Notes: a model not told the origin generated them from the letters alone. Positions 34,407 to 44,598 are shown, counted from the first letter of the stretch. The stretch is 64,000 bases of DNA from Bradyrhizobium sp. 164 (GCF_023073715.1 NZ_JADPKA010000063.1:49773-113772), one strand, 5' to 3'. A program made the numbers and translations.

Positions 34407-35672
34407 TCACCCAAACCGATGCGCGTACCGGTCCACCGTCAGCGCGCTGACGTCGATGTCCGGCTTCCGGCCCGACAGCATGTCGGCGAGCACGCGCCCC
34501 GAGCCGCAGGCCATGGTCCAGCCGAGCGTGCCGTGGCCGGTGTTGAGGTGGAGGTTGGCGTATTGCGTTGGGCCGATCACGGGCGGGCCGTCCGGCGTCA
34601 TCGGGCGCAGGCCGCTCCAGAAGGTCGCCTTGGCGAGATCGCCGCCGCGTGGAAACAGGTCGGTCAGCGAATGATCGAGCGTGGCGCGGCGTGCATCGTA
34701 GAGCTTGCTCGAATAGCCGGAGATTTCCGCGGTGCCGCCGACGCGGATGCGATTGCCGAGGCGGGTGATCGCGACCTTGTAGCTCTCGTCCATCACGGTG
34801 GATTCCGGCGCGCCGGAGGCGTCCTTGATCGGCACCGTGATCGAATAGCCCTTCACCGGATAGACCGGGAGCGAAATGCCGAGCGGAGCCAGGAGCCGCG
34901 ACGACCAGCTTCCGAGCGCGAGGACGTAAGCGTCTGCCTGCAACAGGCCGGCACTGGTCGCGACACTGCTGACCCGCGCGCCGTCGGTGACGATGCGATC
35001 GATGCTCGTGTTGAACATGAAGCGAACGCCGAGCGCCTCGGCATGCTTGGCCAGCGCCTGCGTGAACATGTGGCAGTCGCCGGTCTCATCCTGGGGCAAG
35101 CGAAGCCCGCCGACGAACTTCTCCTTCACGCCGCCGAGCGCCGGCTCGACCGCGATGCAGCCCTCGCGGCTCAGCAACTCGAAAGGCACGCCGTACTGCT
35201 TGAGCACGGCGATGTCCTCAGCCGTGCCATCGAGCTGCGCCTGATAGCGGAACAGCTGCAGCGTTCCCTGCGAGCGTTCGTCATACTGAATACCGATGTC
35301 GCGGCGCAGATCGCGCAAGGAATCGCGGCTGTATTCCGCGATCGGGATCATCCGGCTCTTGTTGACCGCATAGCGCGCGCTGGTGCAGTTGCGCAGCAGC
35401 TTGAGCAGCCAGACCCACATGACAGGATCAAGCTTCGGCCGGATCACCAGCGGGCCGTGCTTCATCAACAACCACTTGACGGCCTTCACCGGCACGCCTG
35501 GGCCGGCCCAGGGCGAGGAATAGCCGGGCGACACCTCGCCGGCATTGGCGAAAGAGGTCTCCAGCGCCGGCTCCGGCTGGCGGTCGACGACCGTCACCTC
35601 ATGACCAGCACGCGCAAGATAATAGGCAGAGGTGACACCGATGACACCGCTGCCGAGGATCAAGACTTTCAC
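34407..35672 (-). CDS. dadA: D-amino acid dehydrogenase small subunit (DadA-like)
   Basis: A 421-residue flavoprotein. The N-terminal FAD motif is MKVLILGSGVIGVTSAYYLA, directly followed by AGHEVTVVDRQPEPALETSF and the DadA signature NAGEVSPGYSSPWAGPG; the C-terminus has LNTGHGTLGWTMACGSG. It oxidatively deaminates D-amino acids such as D-alanine to keto acids at the membrane quinone pool. No alanine racemase is adjacent, unlike in classic dad operons. It is separated from the aminotransferase gene by 71 bases on the same strand, so the two may be cotranscribed. Confidence 0.93.
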   Translation of the reverse strand: MKVLILGSGVIGVTSAYYLARAGHEVTVVDRQPEPALETSFANAGEVSPGYSSPWAGPGVPVKAVKWLLMKHGPLVIRPKLDPVMWVWLLKLLRNCTSARYAVNKSRMIPIAEYSRDSLRDLRRDIGIQYDERSQGTLQLFRYQAQLDGTAEDIAVLKQYGVPFELLSREGCIAVEPALGGVKEKFVGGLRLPQDETGDCHMFTQALAKHAEALGVRFMFNTSIDRIVTDGARVSSVATSAGLLQADAYVLALGSWSSRLLAPLGISLPVYPVKGYSITVPIKDASGAPESTVMDESYKVAITRLGNRIRVGGTAEISGYSSKLYDARRATLDHSLTDLFPRGGDLAKATFWSGLRPMTPDGPPVIGPTQYANLHLNTGHGTLGWTMACGSGRVLADMLSGRKPDIDVSALTVDRYAHRFG

Positions 35673-35743
35673 GCTTCGTCAAACTCCCGCGGCATCACGC
35701 GCGCCGCTGCAAGAAGAAACTCCGTGAACCGCGGGAGCAATTA

Positions 35744-37072
35744 TCAGGCCACCTTCTTGATGGCATCGCCGAGGATCGAGACCATCTGGTCGATGTGGCT
35801 CTTCTCGACGATGAGCGGCGGCGACATCGCGAAGCTGTCGCCGCTCATGCGCAGGTAAAGCCCGGTGTTGAAGCAGTCGACCATCACGTCATAGCCGCGC
35901 GCGCCGATGACGCCGTCGCGCGGCGCGAGCTCGACCGCGCCCATCAGGCCGCAATTGCGGATGTCGACGACGTTCGGCAGCCCCTTCAGCGAATGCAGCG
36001 CATCGCGCCAATATTCGGCGATCGACGCGCCGCGCGTGAGCAGGCCTTCATCCTTGTAGATGTCGAGCGTCGCGATGCCGGCGGCGCAGGCGGTCGGATG
36101 CGCGGAATAAGTGTAGCCGTGGAACAGCTCCATCTGGTTCTCGGGGCCGACCATCAGGCCGTCATGTACCTTGCGGCTCGCGAACACCGCGCCGCAGGGA
36201 ATGGTGCCGTTGGTGATGCCCTTGGCCGTCGTCATCAGGTCCGGCGTGACGCCGAAGAAGTTGGCGGCAAACGGCGTGCCCAGCCGGCCGAAGCCGGTGA
36301 TGACCTCGTCGAAGATCAGGAGAATGCCGTGCTTGTCGCAAATCTCGCGCAGGCGCTGGAGATAGCCCTTCGGCGGCGGCAGCACCGCAGTCGAACCCGG
36401 CACCGGCTCGACGATGACGGCGGCGATCGTCTCGCCACCGTGCAGGCCGACAAGGCGCTCGAGATCGTCGGCAAGCTCGGCGCCGTGCTCAGGCTGATCC
36501 TTGGCGAAGGCGTTGCGGGTGAGATCGTGGGTGTGACGGATATGGTCGACGCCCGGCAGCAGGGTGGCGAAGGCGCGGCGATTGGCGACCATGCCGCCAA
36601 CCGAGGTGCCGCCGAAGCCGACGCCGTGATAGCCGCGCTCGCGGCCGATCAGGCGGGTGCGGCTCGCCTGACCGTTGGCGCGGTGATAGGCCAGCGCGAT
36701 CTTCAGCGCGGTGTCGACCGACTCGGAGCCGGAGTTGGTGAAGAAGACCCGATCGAGGCCCTTCGGCGCGATCTCGGCGAGACGCTCGGCGAAATCGAAC
36801 GCCAGCGGATGGCCCATCTGGAACGACGGCGCGAAGTCCAGCGTCATGAGCTGGCGCTCGACCGCAGCCGCAATCTGCTTGCGGCCATGGCCAGCATTGA
36901 CGCACCACAGGCCGGCGGAGCCATCGATCACCTTGCGGCCATCGACGGTGGTGTAGTGCATGCCCTCGGCCGAGGAGAACAGGCGGGGCGCCTTCTTGAA
37001 CTGACGGTTGGCCGTGAACGGCATCCAGAACGAGTCGGTCTTGATAGTGTTCGGAATCTGATGAAGGGTCAC
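35744..37072 (-). CDS. Class III aminotransferase (omega-amino acid:pyruvate type)
   Basis: A 442-residue PLP enzyme. Diagnostic segments are FWMPFTANRQFKKAPRLFSS, FFTNSGSESVDTALKIA, LIFDEVITGFGRLG with the PLP-contacting Asp, and TTAKGITNG with the catalytic Lys, all as in beta-alanine/omega-amino acid:pyruvate aminotransferases. It would move an amino group from a diamine, beta-alanine or gamma-aminobutyrate to pyruvate. I chose GTG at 37072 because AAAGGAG precedes it and the family N-terminus (TLHQIPNTIKTDSFW) begins there; the longer upstream frame is not conserved. Divergent from an XRE-cupin gene. Confidence 0.9.
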   Translation of the reverse strand: MTLHQIPNTIKTDSFWMPFTANRQFKKAPRLFSSAEGMHYTTVDGRKVIDGSAGLWCVNAGHGRKQIAAAVERQLMTLDFAPSFQMGHPLAFDFAERLAEIAPKGLDRVFFTNSGSESVDTALKIALAYHRANGQASRTRLIGRERGYHGVGFGGTSVGGMVANRRAFATLLPGVDHIRHTHDLTRNAFAKDQPEHGAELADDLERLVGLHGGETIAAVIVEPVPGSTAVLPPPKGYLQRLREICDKHGILLIFDEVITGFGRLGTPFAANFFGVTPDLMTTAKGITNGTIPCGAVFASRKVHDGLMVGPENQMELFHGYTYSAHPTACAAGIATLDIYKDEGLLTRGASIAEYWRDALHSLKGLPNVVDIRNCGLMGAVELAPRDGVIGARGYDVMVDCFNTGLYLRMSGDSFAMSPPLIVEKSHIDQMVSILGDAIKKVA

Positions 37073-37231
37073 GGCCGCGCTCCTTTGCTGACCTGCCAGC
37101 AGAGCCACGGCTTGCAAAGCGCAACAAGTCCTTTTCTGATCAGCTGCAAGCCATTGATTTAATTGGAGCTGCCGGTCCATATTTGCGCGATCCGCAACAC
37201 TTGCAACACGGACCAAGGCAAGGACCAAGGC

Positions 37232-37780
37232 ATGAGCGTCGACATCGGTGGACGGCTGCGATTCATCCGGGCGCGCAACAAGCTGTCGCAGCGTGAGCTG
37301 GCAAAACGTGCCGGCGTCACCAATTCGACGATCTCGCTGATCGAATCCAACCAGATGAACCCCTCGGTCGGCGCGCTCAAGCGCATCCTTGACGGCATCC
37401 CGATGGGGCTCGCCGAGTTCTTCGCGCTGGAGCCGGAGTCGAGGCGCAAGATCTTCTACCGCGCGGAGGAACTGACCGAGGTCGGCAAGAAGCCGATCTC
37501 CTACCGGCAAGTCGGCGACAATCTGTTCGGCCGCAGCCTCCAGATCCTGAAGGAGCGCTACGAGCCCGGCAGCGACACCGGGCGCGTCCACCTCGTCCAT
37601 GACGGCGAGGAAGGCGGCATCGTGATCTCCGGAAAGCTCGAAGTCACCGTGGAGGACGAGCGGCGCATCCTCAACCCGGGCGATGCCTATTATTTCGAGA
37701 GCCGCCGCCCGCATCGCTTCCGCTGCGTCGGCGGCAAGCCGTGCGAAGTGATCTCGGCCTGCACGCCACCGACGTTCTGA
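37232..37780 (+). CDS. PuuR-like XRE-cupin transcriptional regulator
   Basis: A 182-residue regulator: XRE helix-turn-helix (GRLRFIRARNKLSQRELAKR, then TNSTISLIESNQMNPSVGAL) followed by a cupin (VHLVHDGEEGGIVISGKLEV, then GDAYYFESRRPHRF). Close to PuuR, the repressor of putrescine use. The ATG at 37232 follows AAGGACCAAGGC. It is divergent from the aminotransferase gene and probably controls it together with itself. A TTGC-N7-GCAA repeat at 37183-37197 is a possible operator. Confidence 0.88.
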   Translation: MSVDIGGRLRFIRARNKLSQRELAKRAGVTNSTISLIESNQMNPSVGALKRILDGIPMGLAEFFALEPESRRKIFYRAEELTEVGKKPISYRQVGDNLFGRSLQILKERYEPGSDTGRVHLVHDGEEGGIVISGKLEVTVEDERRILNPGDAYYFESRRPHRFRCVGGKPCEVISACTPPTF

Positions 37781-37795
37781 TACGGGCGGTTCGCC

Positions 37796-37911
37796 CCCTC
37801 TCCCGTTTGCGGGAGAGGGTTGGTGAGAGGGTGTCTCCGCCGAAAGATTCTCTCTGCGGAGAAAGCCCTCACCCGGCGCTTCGCGCCGACCTCTCCCGCA
37901 AGCGGGAGAGG
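37796..37911. repeat. Composite palindromic repeat element
   Basis: Two hairpins, CCCTCTCCCG/CGGGAGAGGG (37796-37819) and CCTCTCCCG/CGGGAGAGG (37890-37911), flank a further nested palindrome (TCTCCGC/GCGGAGA within TGAGAGGG/CCCTCA). Repeats of this make-up are abundant in Bradyrhizobium-like genomes. It lies between convergent genes. Confidence 0.75.
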
Positions 37912-37924
37912 TCAAGAAGAAGCC

Positions 37925-40186
37925 TCAACGCTGCGTCAGCAACTCCTCGATCCGGATCGGGAAGCGGCGGACACGCACGCCGGTCGCATGCCAGACCGCG
38001 TTGGCGACCGCGCCGGCGCTGCCGGTGATGCCGATCTCGCCGACACCCTTGATGCCCAGCGCATTGACGTGGGGGTCATGCTCCTCGACCGTGATCACGT
38101 CGAGCGGCGGCACGTCGGCATTCACGGGGATGTGGTACTCGCCGAGATTGGCGTTCATGATGCGGCCGGTACGGCGGTCGGTGATGGCCTCCTCGTGCAG
38201 CGCGAAGGACAGACCCCAGATCATGCCGCCGAACAGCTGGCTCTGCACCATCCGCGGATTGACGATGCGTCCCGCCGCGAAGGCGCCAACCATGCGGGTG
38301 ACCCGGACCTGACCCAGCTCGGGATCGACCTTCACCTCAGCGAACACCGCGCCGTGGGCATGCATGGCGAATTCCTCCAGCGCCGCAGGGTTCGGCGCGC
38401 CGGTGCCGCGCGCCTCGACCTCGGAGATGCCAGCGCGGGCCAGGATCTCGGCATAGCTCTCGCCACGGCTTTCGTCGTCGCGTCGAAACAGCTTTCCGTC
38501 GCGCGCAACTACGCCGGCATTGCCGGCGCCGAACAGCGGCGAGCGCTCGTCATTGGTGGCGAGATCGGCGAGCTTTGCAATCACGGCCGCCCCGGCGCTA
38601 TGGATCGCCGCACCCGCGGTCGCCGTGTGCGCCGAGCCACCAGCGATGCCCGCGTCGGGCAGGTCCGAGCTACCGGCCTTGAATTCCACGCGGTCGATGT
38701 CGAGCCCGAGTTCGTCGGCCGCGATCTGGGCCAGCGCGGTCCAGGCGCCCTGCCCCATGTCATGCGCGCCGATCTCCATGGCGCCGGAGCCATCACGGCG
38801 GATCACCGCGCGCGCTTCGGCCTGGAACATCAGCGCCGGGAAGGTCGCGGTGCCCATGCCCCAGCCGACCAGCAGGCCGGCACCGTCGCGCATCTGCCGT
38901 GGCGGCAGCGGACGCTTCGCCCAGCCAAACCGCGCCGCGCCCTGCTCGTAGCAGGCGCGCAGCGCCTTGGACGAGAACGGTTTTCCGGTGATCGGCTCGA
39001 CCTCGGCATAGTTCCTCAGGCGGAAAGCGAGCGGATCCATGCTGCAGGCCCAGGCCATCTCGTCGATCGCACTTTCGAGCGCGATCGATCCCGTCGCCTC
39101 GCCAGGCGCGCGCATGAACAACGGCGTGCCGGTGTTGACGCGGACCGCGTCATGTGTGGTGCGGATTGCAGGCGCCGCATAGAGCGTGTGCGAGGCATCG
39201 GCCGCGGGCTCGTAAAAATCATCGAACGTGCTCGATACGGTTCTGGCGTGATGATCGAGCGCGGTCAGGCGCCCCTCGCCGTTCGCGCCGATGCGCAGCC
39301 GCTGGCGCGTCGGCGCACGGTGACCGACCGGGCCATACATTTGCTCACGGCGCAGCACGAGCTTGACCGGCCTGCCGACCAGCTTCGCCGCCATCAAGCC
39401 GAGGATCTGCGGACCGGTCAAGAATCCCTTCGACCCGAAGCCGCCACCGAGAAAGGGGCTGCGGATGTGAATCTTCTCGGGCGCGAGGCCGAACAGCTCG
39501 GCGACGCGCGCGCGGGCCATCACCATGGCCTGGCTCGGCGTGTCAATGGAGAGTGTATCGCCGTCCCAATGCGCCACGATCGCGTGCGGCTCCATCGCGT
39601 TGTGATATTGCGGCCTCGTCTCGTAAACCGCGTCGATCTGCTTCTCGGCAGAGGCAAGGCCCGCCTCGACATCGCCGTGGTGATGCGCCGCGGGGTTGCC
39701 GACGCCGACCACCGGCGGCACGAAGCTTTCGCCGGCGTCGAGGCCGACAAGCGGGGGCAGCGTCTCGTATCGCGGCGCCAGCAGCGCCGCGCCTTCCGTT
39801 GCGGCCTCCAGCGTCTCCGCGATCACGACGGCGATCGGCTGGTTGGCGTAGCGGACCTCATTGCTCTGCAACACCTCCATCCGAAACACGAACGGGTTGG
39901 TCTTGATGTCCGGGTCGATCGCGAGCGCTGGCTTGTGGTCGGGGGTCATGACGTCCACGACGCCGGGATGGCGCTTGGCGGCGGCGACGTCGAGCGAGAT
40001 CACGTGACCCCGCGCGATACTGGCCACGGCCATCACCGCAAACAGCATACCGGGCGGATGATTGTCGGCGGCATAGGTCGCTCGCCCCGTGACCTTGAGG
40101 ACGCCGTCACGGCGCGTCAGCGGTTGGCCGATATTCGAGCCGTGGCGCAGATGGGCGGGCGCACTCGTGAGATTGAGCTCAGGCAT
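37925..40186 (-). CDS. paoC: Aldehyde oxidoreductase, molybdenum-binding subunit (PaoC-like)
   Basis: A 753-residue molybdopterin subunit of the xanthine oxidase family. Visible blocks are GRATYAADNHPPGMLFAVMA, LGGGFGSKGF, APGEATGSIALESAIDEMAW and IKGVGEIGITGSAGA, whose Glu is the catalytic base. With the FAD and iron-sulfur subunits upstream it forms a heterotrimer oxidising aldehydes. The ATG at 40186 overlaps the end of the FAD-subunit gene by 8 bases. Cofactor is expected to be molybdopterin cytosine dinucleotide as in Pao; this is by family. No PaoD/XdhC-like chaperone gene is adjacent. Confidence 0.9.
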   Translation of the reverse strand: MPELNLTSAPAHLRHGSNIGQPLTRRDGVLKVTGRATYAADNHPPGMLFAVMAVASIARGHVISLDVAAAKRHPGVVDVMTPDHKPALAIDPDIKTNPFVFRMEVLQSNEVRYANQPIAVVIAETLEAATEGAALLAPRYETLPPLVGLDAGESFVPPVVGVGNPAAHHHGDVEAGLASAEKQIDAVYETRPQYHNAMEPHAIVAHWDGDTLSIDTPSQAMVMARARVAELFGLAPEKIHIRSPFLGGGFGSKGFLTGPQILGLMAAKLVGRPVKLVLRREQMYGPVGHRAPTRQRLRIGANGEGRLTALDHHARTVSSTFDDFYEPAADASHTLYAAPAIRTTHDAVRVNTGTPLFMRAPGEATGSIALESAIDEMAWACSMDPLAFRLRNYAEVEPITGKPFSSKALRACYEQGAARFGWAKRPLPPRQMRDGAGLLVGWGMGTATFPALMFQAEARAVIRRDGSGAMEIGAHDMGQGAWTALAQIAADELGLDIDRVEFKAGSSDLPDAGIAGGSAHTATAGAAIHSAGAAVIAKLADLATNDERSPLFGAGNAGVVARDGKLFRRDDESRGESYAEILARAGISEVEARGTGAPNPAALEEFAMHAHGAVFAEVKVDPELGQVRVTRMVGAFAAGRIVNPRMVQSQLFGGMIWGLSFALHEEAITDRRTGRIMNANLGEYHIPVNADVPPLDVITVEEHDPHVNALGIKGVGEIGITGSAGAVANAVWHATGVRVRRFPIRIEELLTQR

Positions 40187-41230
40187 GGACGGCTCCGGAA
40201 GTCGAAGCAAAGGGAGAGGCCGGCAGCGCCGGCAGGCGCGCGGGCGTGCCCGCCGCGGCCAGGGTCAACGCGCGCACGAGAATACGGCGCGCGAGCTCGA
40301 TCTTGTAAGCATTGTCACCGGACGGCTTTGCATCAGCGAGCGCGCGCCAGGCGGCGTCCCGGAAGGCGTCGGCCGTGGGCGCGACACTCCTGAGAACGTC
40401 CTCCGCGGCGCGGGCACGCCAGGGCTTTGCCGCGACGCCGCCAAGCGCAAGCCGCGCCTCGGCGATCTTGCCGTTCTCGATCCGCAACGCGGCCGCAGCC
40501 GATACCACGGCAAAGGCATAAGACGTACGCTCACGAACCTTGAGATAGCGCGCATGCGCGGCAAAGCTGCGCGCCGCAGGCGGCAGGCGCAGCGCAATGA
40601 TGAGGTCGTCGGGTTCGAGCGCCGTATCGCGCTCCGGGGTGTTGCCGGGCAGGCGGTGCAGTTCGTCGAGCGCGATCTCGCGCCGGCCGGTCCTGCCCTC
40701 GATCTCGACAACGGCGTCGAGTGCGACCAGCGGGACGCAGAAATCGGACGGATGCGTGGCAATGCAGCTCTCGCTCCAGCCGAGCACGGCGTGACTGCGG
40801 TTCTCGCCGTCGCGGGCGTTGCAGCCGCGGCCGGCCTCGCGCTTGTTGCAACGGCTCGCCGTGTCATAGAAATACGTGCAGCGCGTCCGTTGCAAGAGAT
40901 TGCCGCCGACCGTGGCTGCGTTGCGCAACTGCGCGGATGCACCGGAGAGGAGCGCTTCGGCGACCGCGGGATACGATCTCGCGAATTCGGAATCATGCGC
41001 GAGATCGGCGTTGCTGACGAGCGCGCCGACGCGCAACGACCCGTCGGCGAGACGTTCGATCCGATCGAGTCCATCAAGATGCGTGACGTCGACGAGACGA
41101 TTCGGACGGCTGACGCCGCCCTTCATCAGATCGAGCAGATTGGTGCCGGCGGCGAGATAGACGGCGCCCGGCTGGGCCGCGGCGGCAATGGCCTCGGCAA
41201 CCGTGCCGGGCCTGACATAATCGAACGGCT

Positions 41231-41234
<4 letters not shown>
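40179..41234 (-). CDS. paoB: Aldehyde oxidoreductase, FAD-binding subunit (PaoB-like)
   Basis: A 351-residue FAD subunit. The FAD site is YLAAGTNLLDLMKGG near residues 26-40, and ATVGGNLLQRTRC follows near 108. A cysteine-rich insertion (TRCTYFYDTASRCNKREAGR, then GC) matches the extra [4Fe-4S] cluster known in PaoB but absent from xanthine dehydrogenases, so this is a PaoABC-type enzyme. The start overlaps the iron-sulfur subunit stop in ATGA. Confidence 0.92.
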
Positions 41235-41728
<494 letters not shown>

Positions 41729-41966
41729 ACAAGGCTCCGATCAGATTTGGTCATGAGTCATCGCGCAGCGTGCCACCGCCGTGGCCGCGGCCGATACACA
41801 TCGGCCAGGCGGGAGCCGGGCCAACACTCGAGGGAAGATACGGAGGCACCCTCCGCTTAACAAGGGCCGTCGCGAAAATATTGGAATTCGTCAAAGCCCG
41901 TGCGCAAACAAGGCGATGCAGCTAGCCAGGGTTCAATCTAACCAATTCGTGATCTACACTGCCGGC

Positions 41967-42608
41967 ATGGACGACCAGACCGACCAGACCCGGAAGCCCC
42001 GCGCCGATGCCGTGCGCAATCGCGAGCGCGTGCTCGAAGCCGCGAAAGCCGTGTTCAGCGCGGGCGGCCCGGAGGCGAGCCTCGAAGCTGTGGCAAAGCG
42101 TGCCGGCGTCGGCATCGGCACGCTCTACCGGCATTTCCCGACACGCGAGGATTTGTTCGAGGCGGTCTACCGCCGCGAGGTCGAGCAGCTCAGCGAGCTC
42201 GCCGAGCATCTGCGAAGCGCCAACGATCCGGTCGACGCGCTGCGACGGTGGCTGCGCTCAGCCGTCGAATTCGTTGCCACGAAGAAAGGCATGTCGGCCG
42301 CGCTAGCGCTGACCTATCAGAGCTCGTCGGAGCTCGCCGCCTTCTCGATGGAGCGGCTGACCAAGGCGATCGGCTCATTGCTCGACCGCGCCGTCGCAGC
42401 CGGTCAGATGCGCGGCGATGTCAGCCCGGAGGACCTGCTCAGGGCCCTGATCGGCATGTGCTACATGCACGACCAGCCCGGCTGGCAGTCCTCGGTGCTG
42501 CGCATGCTCGATGTGTTCGTGGACGGGCTGCGGGTGCAGCCCCGCACCAAGGCCAGGACGCGCGCCGCCGCCAAACCCGCGAAGCCGGGCGCAAAGCGCA
42601 AGCGATAG
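41967..42608 (+). CDS. TetR-family transcriptional regulator
   Basis: A 213-residue repressor. The N-terminal helix-turn-helix (NRERVLEAAKAVFSAGGPEA, then AVAKRAGVGIGTLYRHFPTR) is followed by an effector-binding domain of the AcrR C-terminal type. The C-terminus is a basic Ala/Lys/Arg tail. ATG at 41967 is chosen because the frame upstream is unconserved, although no strong ribosome binding site is visible. It is divergent from paoABC and probably regulates it, perhaps responding to an aldehyde. Confidence 0.87.
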   Translation: MDDQTDQTRKPRADAVRNRERVLEAAKAVFSAGGPEASLEAVAKRAGVGIGTLYRHFPTREDLFEAVYRREVEQLSELAEHLRSANDPVDALRRWLRSAVEFVATKKGMSAALALTYQSSSELAAFSMERLTKAIGSLLDRAVAAGQMRGDVSPEDLLRALIGMCYMHDQPGWQSSVLRMLDVFVDGLRVQPRTKARTRAAAKPAKPGAKRKR

Positions 42609-42663
42609 CCGACAGCGGCTACAAGATCACCGGAGGCTCGCTGCTGAAAGCTGGACAGGAGGC

Positions 42664-43929
42664 CTAAGTCGCAAAGCCCGGGCCAGCCTTTGTCGCGTTC
42701 ATCCGCGAGCGGATCAGCAGCAACACGACGATGCCGATGTTCAGCGCGTTCCACGCCACGCCGTTCGCAAACGCCGCGGCATACGAGCCGGTGGCATCGA
42801 AGATGACGCCGGACACCCAGCCGCCGAAGGACATGCCAAACACGGACGCAAAGATCACGATGCCGACGCGCGTCGCGGCTTCGCTCGCCGGCATCGCCTC
42901 GCGCACGATGATGGCATAGCTCGGCACGATACCACCCTGGAACAGGCCGAACATCGCGGAGATGAGATAAAGCGAGGTGAGGCTGTCGAAAAACAAATAG
43001 AACACCAGCGCAAAGCCTTGCGCCAGCGATCCCACCAGCAGCGTGCGGATACCGCCGATCTTGTCGGCGAGATAGCCCGAGCCGATCCGGCTGACGATGC
43101 CGCAGCCCATCATCAGCGACAGCATCTCGGCGCCGCGCGCGACGCCATAGCCGAGATCGCCGCAATAGGCGACGATATGCACCTGCGGCATCGCCATGGC
43201 GACGCAGCAGGAGATGCTGGCAATCGAGAGCAGCACCGTCAGTGTGTTGGTCGACAGCTTCAGATCGACTTGGGGCGGCGGTGCATTGGCGTGATCGCGG
43301 ATATGATCGTCGCCCATCTGCGCGCGGAGGACGAGGACGAGAAGTGCCATCGTGCTCGCGCAGACGATGCCGATGCCGATATGGGTATAGCGCCAGCCGG
43401 CGGTCTGTGTGCCCCAGCTCACGATCGGCGGCCACATCGTGCCGGCGACATAATTGCCACTGGCGACGATGGTCACGGCTAGCCCCCGATAGCGCTCGAA
43501 CCAATGCGAGGCTTCCGCCATCAGCGGCGCGAAGGTCGCGGAGGTGCCAAGGCCGATCAGGAAATACGCCGCCACGAACTGCCAGAGCTGAGTTGATAAG
43601 CCCGCGAGCACATTGGCGACGCCGAGGAAGGCGATGCTGATTGCCATCGCGGGCACGATGCCGAACCGGTCGGTGATCTTGCCGGCGATCACGCCGCCCA
43701 GCCCGAAACCGAACATCATGAGCGTGAAGGCCAGCGACACCGCGCCGCGTGTGGCACCGAATTCCGCCTGCACCACGGGAATCACGACCACGACCGCCCA
43801 CATGCCGACGGCGCCGATCGAGCCCATCACAAGCGCAATCGCGAGCCGCACCCAGGCCTGACGGGAATCAGGCGTGAAGGAGGCCGGTCTCTGTCCTGGG
43901 TGATTTGGCGCAAGCACGGTCGGGACCAT
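42664..43929 (-). CDS. MFS transporter
   Basis: A major facilitator superfamily permease of about 421 residues with 12 hydrophobic segments. The loop 2-3 motif GVIAGKITDRFGIVPAM and the symmetrical GSGYLADKIGGIRTLLVG are visible, resembling the oxalate/formate or monocarboxylate group. Two upstream ATGs (43977, 44037) are in frame; the ATG at 43929 is preferred because the segment before is basic and unconserved. Substrate unknown. It is convergent with the TetR gene and divergent from the copper operon. Confidence 0.87.
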   Translation of the reverse strand: MVPTVLAPNHPGQRPASFTPDSRQAWVRLAIALVMGSIGAVGMWAVVVVIPVVQAEFGATRGAVSLAFTLMMFGFGLGGVIAGKITDRFGIVPAMAISIAFLGVANVLAGLSTQLWQFVAAYFLIGLGTSATFAPLMAEASHWFERYRGLAVTIVASGNYVAGTMWPPIVSWGTQTAGWRYTHIGIGIVCASTMALLVLVLRAQMGDDHIRDHANAPPPQVDLKLSTNTLTVLLSIASISCCVAMAMPQVHIVAYCGDLGYGVARGAEMLSLMMGCGIVSRIGSGYLADKIGGIRTLLVGSLAQGFALVFYLFFDSLTSLYLISAMFGLFQGGIVPSYAIIVREAMPASEAATRVGIVIFASVFGMSFGGWVSGVIFDATGSYAAAFANGVAWNALNIGIVVLLLIRSRMNATKAGPGFAT

Positions 43930-44031
43930 GTTCGCTGGACGCTTTATGGTCAAGCATCGTGGCGCGATATTGGGCATGCGCGGTGCACTGCGGTAAGAAG
44001 GAGCTTGGCGAAGGCGCGTTTTGTCATTAAT

Positions 44032-44050
44032 TTGCAATCAGCGTGTGCAA
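44032..44050. promoter_or_regulatory. Inverted repeat upstream of copper operon
   Basis: TTGCA, nine bases, TGCAA, 32 bases before the first gene of the copper operon. Size and position suit a repressor operator, but I recognise no known copper regulator motif. Confidence 0.35.
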
Positions 44051-44081
44051 CACCGCCGCGCGGGGAACTTAACGACGCAAT

Positions 44082-44525
44082 ATGTTGCTGCGATTGACAC
44101 GATCGATGCGGATCAAGCTGGGGCGCTTCGTTGCCTTGGCCTATCTGTTCTGCGTGGTCGCGCCGGCAGCAGGCCTCGCCTGGAGCAATGGCCCGGCGCC
44201 CTGCCTGGATGAGGCCGTGCTGGCTGACCTCGTGCCGGCGCATCATCAGATGGCGGCCAGCCACGCCCATGACGGCACCTCGCATCACCACGCCGGATCA
44301 CATACGCATCACCAGACCGCCGAACAGGACGCGCCAGCCTCGCATCATCATGGCGGCAAGGGAACAGTCGGCCCCTGCTGCGCGATGATGTGCGTGAGCG
44401 CGCTGCCGGCCGATCTGCCCAGCGTGGCCAAGCCGCTTCTGCCTGTCTCCGCCTGTGCACCCGAGATCGTGGCGATCCTGCACAGCGCAGCGCCGCCCCT
44501 GCACTACCGTCCTCCCATCGCCTGA
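44082..44525 (+). CDS. Exported His-rich, Cys-containing protein (DUF2946-like)
   Basis: A 147-residue protein with a Sec signal-like helix (FVALAYLFCVVAPAAGLAWS) near residues 15-35, a central His-rich tract (HAHDGTSHHHAGSHTHHQTA) and the block GPCCAMMCVSALPADL with three Cys, resembling copper-linked DUF2946-type proteins. It is probably a periplasmic or membrane-anchored metal binder. A start at 44106 (MRIKLGRF) is also possible. First gene of the copper operon, with a TTGCA-N9-TGCAA repeat upstream. Confidence 0.75.
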   Translation: MLLRLTRSMRIKLGRFVALAYLFCVVAPAAGLAWSNGPAPCLDEAVLADLVPAHHQMAASHAHDGTSHHHAGSHTHHQTAEQDAPASHHHGGKGTVGPCCAMMCVSALPADLPSVAKPLLPVSACAPEIVAILHSAAPPLHYRPPIA

Positions 44526-44598
44526 TCTGACGCGACGGCATCAGGTCGAGCGCATCCGCGCGCGCGCCTGTGGTCTTACGACAGATCAGGGATGAATC

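Noticed and set aside
37183..37197. TTGC-N7-GCAA repeat before the PuuR-like gene as a firm operator
   Set aside because: Short half-sites, no second copy in the same region and no known consensus; kept only as a remark in the gene entry.
27676..37911. Palindromic repeats considered as a CRISPR array
   Set aside because: The repeats differ from one another, are widely spaced and lie between genes; there are no regular spacers and no cas genes.
37073..37915. N-terminal extension of the aminotransferase by about 280 codons
   Set aside because: It is antisense to the XRE-cupin gene and passes through the palindromic repeat; the GTG at 37072 with AAAGGAG is the natural start.
37820..40393. An 857-codon plus-strand frame
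   Set aside because: It is antisense to paoC, which has all molybdenum-subunit motifs; the first part also runs through a palindromic repeat.
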